NCBI GenBank assembly: GCA_016165875.1
Contig: JABBOT010000080.1
Coordinates: 19,602,141-19,666,140, forward strand
From: Acanthopleura granulata
Taxonomy: Eukaryota > Mollusca > Polyplacophora > Chitonida > Chitonidae
DNA: 64,000 bases
Reading direction: 5' to 3'
Shown here: positions 48,612-60,000 of the stretch, piece after piece
Numbering within the stretch: position 1 is the stretch's first letter
How the letters are laid out: each line of letters begins with the position of its first letter
The notes under the pieces: generated by a model
The model's input: the letters and a program-made list of their open reading frames with translations, nothing else
Database searches by the model: none
Told to the model about the DNA's origin: nothing
Made by a program: the position numbers and the translations under genes

Positions 48612-48970
48612 CCCTTCCTTTGACATGAGGGAGTGAGTGAGTACTTGGGGTTTAACGTCGTACTTAACAGCATTTCAGTCATGTGGCAACGAGCAGTCCT
48701 TCTGGTGTGTACTTACAGTGTGTCTTCTTGTGGCACGGCGAGTCCATGCCGCCAAAATGATGCCGCCACTGAAACACCATGCCGAAGACATCAGACATGA
48801 CACCCCACCCAGTCACATTATACTGACACCGGACCGACCAGCCCTGTTTCCTTGCTCTAACCTCTCAATGCTGAGCGCCAGGCGAGGCAGCAACAAGTAC
48901 CATTTTTAAAGTCTTTGGTATGCCTCGACCCAGGCTGGATCTCCCGGACGTTTGACATGACCAGTGGATA
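48612..48970. repeat. Dispersed repeat beginning GAGTGAGTACTTGGGGTTTAA
   Basis: GAGTGAGTGAGTACTTGGGG then TTTAACGTCGTACTTAACAG, and later AGTCTTTGGTATGCCTCGAC, strongly resembles an interspersed repeat I associate with molluscan genomes. A diverged relative may lie at 62985-63260. No coding capacity. It covers the start of the TMPPE upstream region. Confidence 0.6.
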
Positions 48971-49606
48971 CAAAAATGAATGAATGAATGATTATTGTTT
49001 TACGCCCTATCGGCAATTTTTCAGCCATATTGTGCCGAGAACAAGTTTAAACCAAGAATCTGTTAATGGTCGTCGAAATGATGTGGTGAACACTTAAAAC
49101 CAAACAAATCAGACGAACGTTTTAAAAAAAAATGGGTTCAAAAAACTAAATTCAAAGTTAACTAAAACTAAGTTAAAAGCCGAAAGCCACAGTTGTTTTT
49201 ATATATATATAATTTGAAATATTGTACATGTAATGTTCAAGGCTATATCTTATGGCATAGGCCGACGGCATTCCCAGCGAATACAGGATTCATTCAAAAT
49301 ACTAGTACACCAGGACTGGCTGTACATTCACTAAAGTGAAAAAATATTGAGAAAGCTTTTCAGCTCTTTGTATTGTGGCAGTACCTTTTGCATGTACCTG
49401 GTAACTTAGAAATTTGCCCTTATCCGCTGGCAAATTTGCACATAAATGTTGGCTTCAGGCTGTTCAATACTAGTCTTGGACAGAGAACTTTAAAATTCCC
49501 TTGCCCTCAATTTCCACAGTCGATGACACTCTTGTGGCGATTTGGGCAGTATCAAATTCTTGCAGATCAGTTGTCTTCTATGATTGGCGTTATCTAAGTG
49601 AATCAT

Positions 49607-49780
49607 TGGGGCCTTCGTGTCTGTGTGCTTAGCATGCTAGCACATCACAATGACTCAGGGGCTTCCCACCATTGCTGTCACTGGGATGATGTCATCGCTC
49701 CCACAAACTATGTCCGTAGCTGTTGCTGTATTTGCTGATGCAGTGGGTTAATAAAGCGCCCTGTTTGTCTATTTACAGGT
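49607..49780 (+). mobile_element. SINE family B (same head, different 3' end)
   Basis: The head GGGGCCTTCGTGTCTGTGTG and CACAATGACTCAGGGGCTTC match family A. The 3' part is unrelated to A: GTATTTGCTGATGCAGTGGG then TTAATAAAGCGCCCTGTTTG and TCTATTTACAG. The same 3' part recurs at 50370-50456. Confidence 0.75.
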
Positions 49781-50056
49781 AATGTACACCTTAAATTATT
49801 ACGTAACAATATTGCAGAACGTATTTTGATGATTCTTGTGTCGAGTTCAATTCATGAGTAATAGAGATTTTCAGATGATGTCAGTTCAGAGGTCGAGCTA
49901 TCAACTTGCGTGTTCACATGTCGCGCAAGTCAACTGCGCAAAGCCTAAATGTAGAATGGACCGACCACAAACAGTTATCTTGACAGAAAATATTTTCTTG
50001 TAAGTTACACGAAGCAAACTCTATGAGCAGAGTAGTGATATTTCTTAAGTATAGCA

Positions 50057-50062
50057 TTTATT
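50057..50062 (-). promoter_or_regulatory. Candidate polyadenylation signal (AATAAA) for METTL17
   Basis: First AATAAA noticed on the coding strand after the METTL17 stop, about 0.8 kb downstream. Motif only. Confidence 0.3.
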
Positions 50063-50369
50063 ATAGAGTAAATGGAACTCATATATCCAATATATGGCAA
50101 ATCTGTCATGGAGTAAAAGTCAAGGGAAGCCCGTATATGCCATACTGATATTACATAAACGCCGTATGAGTTTTGGAATACTGGTAACGATCTTAGAATA
50201 TTATGGAAGGACTTACAGCAGTACAGGACAAGAGAAAACTCATATCCTTATGAATCTATGGAAGCAGACAACAGATTAACATCAAGAGGCATTGGCATTG
50301 TTTTTGAACATATTTCATTATTTTCATTTGTACATTTTCCATCAAAGTAAAAATGAAAACTGTAATTTG

Positions 50370-50456
50370 ATGACGTGATCGCTCCAACAGACTATGTCCG
50401 TTGCTGTATTTGCTAATGCGGTGAGTTAATAAAGCACCCTGTTTGTCTATTTACAG
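50370..50456 (+). mobile_element. 5'-truncated SINE family B
   Basis: GACTATGTCCGTTGCTGTAT, TTGCTAATGCGGTGAGTTAA and TAAAGCACCCTGTTTGTCTA match the 3' part of 49607-49780 at about 90% by eye. Confidence 0.75.
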
Positions 50457-50833
50457 ACAATTACAGACTTCTAGTTCCTCCTTACAACATACAACCTCAG
50501 CTCGCAAAAGGGCAACACCTACATGTGTAGTTATGGAGACATATTAGCATAAACTATTCTCAAATCATCAAACTTATAACAGAACCAGAAATGATTGTAA
50601 TAAAGAATCTTAAGGCCATATCACAGTTCCACATTCATAAGAGAACATTTCCTTCATGTCCTCTGAAATCATCAAAATTAAAACCAAAACTGCTTGTGAA
50701 GAATTTCTTGATTATTCACCAACAAATCCTGTATGCATTTGCATATGATGACACCTAAACGCTGGAAATGCTTGCTGAGAACTTCCTGATGACATGACAC
50801 AACTGTTTTTTGTCCATCTGTGCTTCTGTGGGA

Positions 50834-51047
50834 TCAAGATGGAGACAGAGAATCCTGGGAATACAGACCAGATGTATTGTGATCTCTGTCAAAGTCACCT
50901 TCCTCTCCTGATTCCGTATCATCTGATTGGTCAGCATCATTTGTGTTGTCATGGATATTCTCTGTGTGTCCTTCCAGTTTCTGCTGACTCATCTTCACAG
51001 GTAACAGATCTCCCAAATGGCAGTACCGGGAACATTTGTACAAGTCT
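50834..51047 (-). CDS. METTL17: METTL17 last exon: GDLLPV and acidic tail
   Basis: Codes DLYKCSRYCHLGDLLPV then an acidic, Asn/Asp/Ser-rich tail to TGA. The GDLLPV block is conserved with vertebrate METTL17; the tail is not. Confidence 0.94.
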
Positions 51048-54000
51048 CTGCAATTGAGGAATTAGAAAAGATTAAGACAAACTTTTCATTAACAGACAAC
51101 AATATTCTTTCCCCAACTTAAGCAAAAGCATGCATTAATCTAAAATTTTAATAATACATGTGTCTTCTTAGTTAATATGAACCTGATGTCACTGAAGTCC
51201 TGGCTTAATTACAATTCTGAATCTAAAAAAATATCACCAACAGTTGATAAAGAAGAATTTGGCGTCTTGCGAAACAAAATTTCTATGTATCAAAGGGAAA
51301 GTTTTCAGGTCTTACAAATGTCGTGGATGTGAAAGTCTCTATGTCTTACAACTGAAAGTTTCGAAGTTGTACAAATGAAAGTTTTCATGTTTTACAATTG
51401 AAAGTTTCCATGTCTCACAAGTGAAAGTTTCCATGTCTCACAAGTGAGTCTCCATGTCTCACAAGTGAGTCTCCATGTTCTTACAAGTGAAAGTTTCCAT
51501 GTCTCACAAGTGAAAGTTTCCATGTCTCACAAGTGAGTCTCCATGTCTCACAAGTGAGTCTCCATGTCTTACAAGTGAAAGTTTCCATGTCTTACAAGTG
51601 AAAGTTTCCATGTCCTGTAAGTGAAAGTTTCCAAGTCGTACATGTGAAAGTTTTCCATGTCTTACAAGTGAAAGTTTTTATGTCATACAAGTGAAAGGTT
51701 TTATGTCATACAAGTGAAAGCTCCCATGTCTTACAAGTGAAAGTTTTTATGTTGTACAAGTAAAAGTTTCTAAGTTGTGCACATGAAAGTTTCCATGTCC
51801 TACAAGTGAAAGCCTCTATGTCTTACAAGTGAAAGTTTCCATGTCCTATAAGTGAAAGCTTCCATGTCTTACAAGTGAAAGTCTTTATGTTTTACAAGTG
51901 AAAGTTTCTGTATCTCAGAAGAGAAAGTTTTCATGTGCACAAGTAAAACATTTTCAGCAGGCTACATGAGTAACTAGACATGTAGCATCGAGTTGTACAC
52001 ATATATTTGCCACAGCTGCACACAACTGACAAATGCCTGTTGATTCAGAACATACTTGTTGTGTTTGCTGGCTGTGATCACCACACTCTTTATGGTTCCG
52101 TCTGGGCAGCACATCGTACATGGGGTGTGGTTGCGTGGCTTACTTGACCGCTTCACGAGCCTAGGCCACATAGAGGTGGCTGCTTCTGGAGAGAACAGAA
52201 TCAATGTCTGATGATCAATATAACATCATACTCTGACATATAGCTAGAAATCAAAAGGGGCAAGTAAACTCCTCAAAACAAATGACAGGGTGGCAAATTT
52301 CATAGCCGATTTATTATATTGTTTCTGACAAGAAAGGGAAAGGGTGCACATCTTTGGGGCAAGCATACTATACCCTTCTAAATATAGCCTAATTAGGGGT
52401 TCGATACTGCATGTGAAAGTGAGTGTATTTGTTCAATTATTTGGTTGGGTTTTTTGATACCATATTTAATAATATTTATACAACAGTGCTTGGGTTTTAC
52501 TGGTGAAGAAACTGGAATCAGGCCTGCAAAAACACCGCTCTTCATCAGATACCTGACACAGCACCAGACTTCAAGCCGTAACCATGGGTTGCAATGTCAA
52601 TGACACCCTGCCTAGTTACAGGGTTATAGCAGTATACTGGTGTCACGGCAACAGCCAATATTTGGCCTCTACATTGTTTTCATGAGACTGTTAATTAATT
52701 ATGATGACAGCGCTCAGAGTAACTTGCGATTAACATCTCTGCATTTTTTAACTCATTCTGCTGAAGTGAATACTGCTTGCAAGCGGTTGAAGTAGCTCTA
52801 ACATAGCTCAAAACCCTAACAGAGGCTGGATTTCACTGGTTACGTAACCTTCTGCCATTACATTGCCATTGTTTCTCTGGTTTTCTTCTCCAGGCTCTGT
52901 TCTTACATACTATATCCCCTAAACTCGACTGCCAAACCAGGGATTTGCAAGTAGCAAACTGGCACCTTTATGAAAGGCCTATTAATGACTCTTCTCAGGT
53001 TACTTAGCCAATGAATGCATGTATAAATGCATAAATATTATTACACATTAAAATACAGAGGGCAGGCTGAGCTTACCAGGCTGTCTTCGTCCCTTCCTGA
53101 GGATAACATAAGAAAAGCGAGCTTTATCGCAAACCAAGGCGTTCTGGAAAGACAAAGACGACTTTATTACGAATGATTGCAAGGGTAGCGGCACATCTTA
53201 ATGGTGCTACAGAAGGTCCTTGAGGCGGCGTTACGTCAGAAATCGCTTATTGCGAAATGCTTTCATGTGACATCCTTATGACCAGCTGGGAAAGGAACAT
53301 GTCATAATCATTTCATACTCATATTTCATAAAATGATTTCAAGACTCCTGCTGCCAGGTGTTTGCCAACTACAATGAATGCATCATTAAATCTAGCTGTC
53401 AAGGGCAGCGATGCCGGGGTTCAAGCCAATGCGGCCTGTATGTGCATGTCTTCAGTGTTTTTTTGTTGGTTACATCAGCGCATATACAGTAGATGTGCAG
53501 TATGATGTTTCCATGTTTACAGCTGTAACAGTTTTCATTCACGTGACCTGCTGATATGAGGGAAAATGGAGCTTTGTCGCACTCTGATAGCAATTTGCGG
53601 CAAAAGTATACATGACAGGAAAGAAATACGACCAGATTCATGATCTGGACGTCAAACTACGTCGGGGAGAATGCTTTCAATATTTGTACTTTCATCCTAA
53701 CCATGAATGCATTGTAGATGCATTATATATCATACAGGCTTATTGGTGCCAAATAGAGGAAATCAGCCTTTTGTCAAATCTTGAAGTCCTGTAGATTCTG
53801 TATTTTTTAAGACAGCTCAAAGATTTTCAGCAGGCATACAGAACATGCATAGCACTTTCCACTGAGCGATCTTGAGCTTTACAGCTTTAACCGCTTTCTG
53901 TCATGTCAGATGTAAATATGAGGGAAATTGCAGTTTTTCACACTTTGATCACAATTTGCGACAAAAATATGCATCATAGCAAAGATTCGTGATCCGGGCG

Positions 54001-57000
54001 TCAAACTACGTCAGGTAGCATGTTTAGAAGACCCAAATTCAAAATTTTTGTTTTTCACATAACATCACTTCCAGTTCCAGTTATTTGCTCACATACTGCA
54101 TACTATTTCCCACCAAATAATGCAAAGACACCACCTGTTACACTTTCAGGTCAATTGAACTGAGAGATTGGAAGAAATTGCTTCTCAAATGTTTTCCTAT
54201 CAACCCAATATGGCGGCAGCAAGTTTTCGTTATCACCCTGAATGTACCTACACTATGTGCAACTACAGTTTGAATTTCAACTCAATTGCATCAGCCGTTC
54301 TGGAGAAGAAGATGTTTAAATGTTTTCATCAAAATCCAACATGGCCGTCAAGTCACGGGATCAAAAGTTCCGGTGCAAAACTTCAGGTCTGTAGATAACA
54401 CACACTTGCCGTTTTCTCTAGAAACGCGGGACAAAATTGTGGAGAACAATAATAATAATCTGAACAAATAAGCCTGACTGGCTTGAACCCCTAATTAAGT
54501 TATCAACTATTTTACTTATGTGTCAGAAAGGATTTAGAACAGTGGAATATACGTGAAACAGCAAAATATCTAATGATCTGATCACAATGAAGATAATGAC
54601 TCCTAATGCTACTAACTCATTTAAATTCAATGACCTAATGGCACCTGGAGGAGAGCATTCAGTAAATTCAGTATGCTAATCAAACTGCTAATTACGCTCT
54701 GTGATAAGGCTGAAGATTTCTAGTGTTGTTTCAAGAAAGTAATTCTTTGCTACTGTGTTTCATTCAGGACAGACAGAACGAGAGAAAGGTGTTGTTAAAC
54801 AGTAAAGGAGAGATGGCTAAGAAGTGAAATAACTTCACAACACTTACCGATGACAACTGCAGTCTGTGGTATTTCACCTCAAAGTTACAAGCCAAACTCT
54901 TTGTCCATGACAATTTTGGACATTTCAAATCATGAGGGCACTGAAACATACATGAAAATGTCAAACAAATATTCTTCATCAGAAATCACAAAAGCCATGC
55001 ACACATCGTCTGGTTTGCGACACAACTTCACAATGTAAGACGTGAACCGTCATAAACATAATGATATCATAGCACAGTAAAACATGACTGAGTAGGCAAT
55101 ATGTACAAATATACTACTTGTTCTGAAGACAAAAATTCCTGTGTTAAAATGACAATGTACATGTTCTGCATATATTTATCCAGGGCTAAAATAGTTGCTT
55201 ATATCTTCTGGTTTAGCACTGCTTATGCTACTCTGTGAATATTTTTATTTTTCATAAGGCTACAGTTAATCAACTCTGACAATGCAAGACTTACTGGGGC
55301 AAAAACATGGCCATCACTCGAATCACCCAGCTGAAAAAATTCAGAGGAAAAAGGTTTGTCAATATTGAATTTTTTAGAACAAACTGGTATTTCAGTAGTC
55401 CTAGACAGTGCCAGAAATGACCTAGTTCAAAGCTTCAATGACCAGGCCTGACCCCAGTATCACAAAGCTGTCTTAGACTTAAGTGAAACTTAGTCTTAAC
55501 TTTTAAGTGAAGTTGAACTAAAGACTAAATCTGATTCAAGTCTGAGACAGCTTCGTGATCGGGAGGCCTGACCAATTCCAATATGTCAGAAATGATCGAT
55601 GATAACAAACAATAACGTCTTATCACACCATCTGCAACCATGCTGACTCTTTTGTGTGTCTGTCTTCAGAGTCTTTTTATCAGAATTCACCAAGACCCCC
55701 CCCCCTCACAAATTTATTGTGCAAACAAGCCCAGATTTACGAAAATTGCTTGCCATTTTGCAGTCACAACTTGTCTTTATAACATGTCAAAAGTGATGAT
55801 GTGACTTGGCTTTGAGCCTTGAGTAAATTTCAGACCACATTCCACACTTCTCCATTTGTCACAGACTGATTTCTATTATTGACTTATTTGGCGTTTTACG
55901 CTGTAGTAAGGAAGGCTTAAATATATATGTTAAGGTGGGGAGAAACCAAGCCTAGCCCAGAGGAGCCTTTTAACCATCTGCAAGTTGAGGGAAGACCTTC
56001 CCACATACAACCAAACTGATTTCACCACAGGTTTAACGCGACGGCTGCCAGCATTATGGCGAGAGGAAAGCAGGCAGAGCCCAAGGGAAGCCCACGACCA
56101 TCTGCTGGTTGCAAGCAAAAGTAAATGATTTATAAACTTCACACACTGTATTAAGCCATTGTAAGACTGCTAACTTTCACCAAGCTCCTCGAAACAGTGA
56201 AGGCATAAAGAATGACAAGAAATCAACAAAATTGGTGCCTAAGGCTGGAATTGAACCAACACCTCAGGTGTCCAGTGACTGAAGGGTGAGCCTGTTGACC
56301 AAGCTGTCACAACTCAACTGTTGCTGAGTTTCAAGGATTTCAGGCCAAAATCTTACCCCTAAAATGTACTCCCTGGCCTCTTGTATGAGTTTGAATCCAG
56401 CAACAGATCCATTCTCCACCAATATCTAAAAGACAACATTTCAGTTCACGTTACACAGGTATATACACATGTTAATGCTTGTATCCACAATGGAAGATTC
56501 TGGTATCTTAAACATCTGGAGGCTTCTAAATACAGATGTAAAAAAAAAATGTTGAGAGTTGGAATTCAAATACTCATCAACATCTCATGGCTTTATCATT
56601 TTATAATAGCACTTATTTGGGGGGATTTGTATTTCACCGTGTATTGAAGAATTTTAATGTTTTTCTAGTATTTTATGCTCAGTGACAATTTTTAGAGTCG
56701 CCAGCTTACAACTTGTAACTCCACAGTGCCTCAAGTAAGACTCATGCTGCTGTCATCGTGATGTGGTTTTTGAGGTCCACCTTACAAAAATCGTTGTTGG
56801 GTATTAACTAACCCTGTGGGTCTGTCAGTCGGTAGGAACTTCTATTTTCTATTTTGGAATAATCAGGGTTTTAAAGAAATTAACCTGGATATAAAAAAAT
56901 TAAAAAAAATAAATAAATAAAAGGCACAAAAAACTTTCAAGTGTTAAGGCCCCTATTGGAAGGTCGGTTGTGTTGCACCAAGTGAACTTTAACAGTAGCC

Positions 57001-60000
57001 TTGCTGGGGTTATGATAAATGTCAGAACATTGGTAAGGTTTATGGTTGAGGGAAACTGGGTAGAGTGAAGAAAAAACCACCACCCTGTGCCGGACAGACA
57101 CCCTGATATAACACCACATCCGAAACACTAGGAGCTAACAGCATGAAATGGGTAAGTGATTCAAAATATAATTAATGACCTACCATAAATTCTCCAGTCA
57201 TGTCCCACAAATTCTTCACAGCTGCAAGACGTTCTAACTTGCTGGGGAACTCGAACAATGAAAACGTTGACACGGTAAGGTCAAATTGGCGCTGTCAAGA
57301 GGAAACATCATGCTAACATAAACAAGCAAACACAATCAAGACAAACAACAAAAGACCAACAAAATGTGCCCTTATACATGAAGAAAATAGCTTTACTTAA
57401 AAACTGCATCAAAATCCTGGTCAAAGTCATAAAATGTCAAGTGTTCATGGTACTTCTGTACAAGGAATATTTGTCCTATGTACAGATGAACATGGACCAT
57501 TCATTCCTTGCCTCTCATTATTTTCAGACTGTCACAGCACAAATAATTCCCCATCCATGCGACTCTACTCAAAACACAACATGTTCCTGGGGGCCTCCGC
57601 GGCTCACTCGGTTAGCGCGCTAGCACAGTGTAATGACCAAGAAGCCTTCCGCCAATGCTGTCACTGTGACTTCAAGTCCAGCTCACCCTGGCTTCCTCTC
57701 CAGCAGTACTAGGGAAGGTCTGCCAGCAACCTGTGAATGGTCATGGGTTTCACTCAGACTCTGCAGAGTTTCCTCCCACCATAATGCTGGCCACCGTCAT
57801 ACGAGTGAAGTATTCTTGAGTACGGCGTAAAACACCAATCAAATAAATAAAAAAATACACCATGTTCCCAGCGCCCTGGGATACCAGAAAAAGTAGCAAG
57901 TGCCACTACATGTGGGATGTCAGTGTTTCAAAAATAAAGGGAGGTAAACCATGTAGTTTTCATCAGTATTGTGGCCACCTATCTGTTGTAATGTTCTCTG
58001 TATGTAGTAAGGCGACAAAAGCCAACAAAAACCTGTGATTACAAAACCAACAAAACCCGTGACAATTTTGATTTTTTTTTCTATTCCTAGATCTTACCAC
58101 ATGCGCCAGCTACAATTCTTTCTGCCCAGAAAAGGCCCAAGAAGAACATGGCCCAGGGCTTAAGCTATTTGTGTATTCTTGGTCAACAGAGATAACCTGC
58201 AAAAAGCCACTGACTATTTCTCATCATCAATGCCTTTTATCCAATTTTTTGCAATCCAAAAAAGATGTGGCAAATTTTCTGTGCATGTGTAACTGAGGGA
58301 TTATCAATTGTGTCAATTTCAAAACATTCTAATTAATAAAAATTCATAAAATTCAGATATGTAGCACATTGTTGTGATATAGGTAGTGTTACCTTAGAGG
58401 AAGGATGGAACTGTCGGAAATGGACACCTGACACACGCATCTGCTTATTTTCTTCTCCGTCTGAAACAGACAATACACGTACAAATATATACCTCACAGA
58501 AACTATTCATGGGTGAAAATTTTTTATAGGATGTTCATTCTTTCAATAGTGCCCTGTAAATTCTGTGATATATGAAAAAGCTATAACAAAGACAAAATGT
58601 TAGCTGCTCTATTGGAAGTCAAACATTTGCAGCCACACTGAAAGTTGAAAACTGGCTGCTATATAAGAAATGATGCATTGGCAGCCACAAAGGACGTCAA
58701 ACATTAGGGGAATGGATTTCTCTAATTCTTTTCAAAAGCATAAAAATTTTGTGCTAAAGATCATGAGACCTAATCAAAACAAATTATTGTAGACATACAT
58801 TAATGATTTTCGCCAAGATGATTGCTGTGGTAAAACCAAGTCATAGTGACGAAACCATCTCGTGCTAGACTCGTGCAGACATACCTTGTAAGAGCAGCCT
58901 GGCTAAGGTGTTCATCTCACCAGACCTGTCCACACAGTAGTACTCCTGCACCTTGTCCTTCCACACAGAGTTCACTCCCCTGTAAACATACATACCACCT
59001 CCAGGCGCATGTCATACTTTCCCAGCCAGCAGGCAAATGAACTTATTTATGCTATACTGATCTACAATTTTTTCCAGTGAAGTGCGTGTATAAAAGTAAA
59101 TCGCAGTAGTCCATCTACATGGAGTTAATTAGTTTCACTAAATTTACTTTAGTAAGTTAAGAACAAAGAGAAGTTGAAAAAAAAAAAGAGGTCAGCTGGA
59201 GTGCCACTTGTGTCCATCGACTTGTTTGAGTGGCAGGGAAGGACTCAGTCTTAAGATGAATGTCAGAATTTAACTAGAGCCTATAGGCATGGAAATGTAT
59301 TCTATGATGAATGCTCAGGTCTCTTTCATGTAGATAACTTTGTTACCTCACCTTTGTTTATGATCAAGACACAACTATCAGTAAATCTATCACAATTTCA
59401 CATTTTTATCCATCAACTGTTTGTTGCATAAGATAGGAGGTGTGAGAATTGCTTTATGAGGAGAGCAAATGCTAATTAGTGATAAACATTCGAACTGTTG
59501 CCTGCAGGCTGGGGATTTCATCCATACTGGCCTAAGCAACAACAACTCTTCGGTGCTGTATTTCACATTAATGGGAACCAACATGACAACAAACAAGAAG
59601 CGCAAAATCGACTCCATGGAAGAAAGTTATGAAAAACATTTCTTTCCAGTAAAATAAAGTCTGTATATAATTAACTGATATACCATAATTTATATAGTCT
59701 AACTAGCATACATGTCTACCCTAAGATAGGGGCCGAGAAGAATTTCATTGATATCTAGCCAACATATAGTTTCTCTACCTTTTATACAAACTATGCTTCA
59801 GGTGAGGCATGGTAGTATACATAGTACAGTTACTCCTGCTGCACTGTGGTCGGACATTGTCAACCCCATCTGAATTGTTAAGTACACCCCTTTCATCTCA
59901 AATTACCCAAATAAACCTCACAAAAAATCATGTAATAAGCTATGCTAAGCTTTATAAATTTTGTCCTGGGATGCCCTACATAATGTTGAAGTAACTTCAA

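Larger units (their letters stand above)
48540..50833. other. TMPPE promoter region and METTL17 3' flank
   Basis: The 2.3 kb between the TMPPE start and the METTL17 stop. It contains a dispersed repeat (48612-48970), a short repeat trace at 48970-49070, and two family B SINE copies. No other exon is recognised. Confidence 0.7.

Noticed and set aside
50794..51057. 87-codon + strand ORF opposite the METTL17 last exon
   Set aside because: It is the shadow of a real exon on the other strand; its peptide has no family resemblance.
51290..51960. CRISPR-like array
   Set aside because: Repeat units abut without unique spacers and the DNA is eukaryotic; it is a minisatellite.
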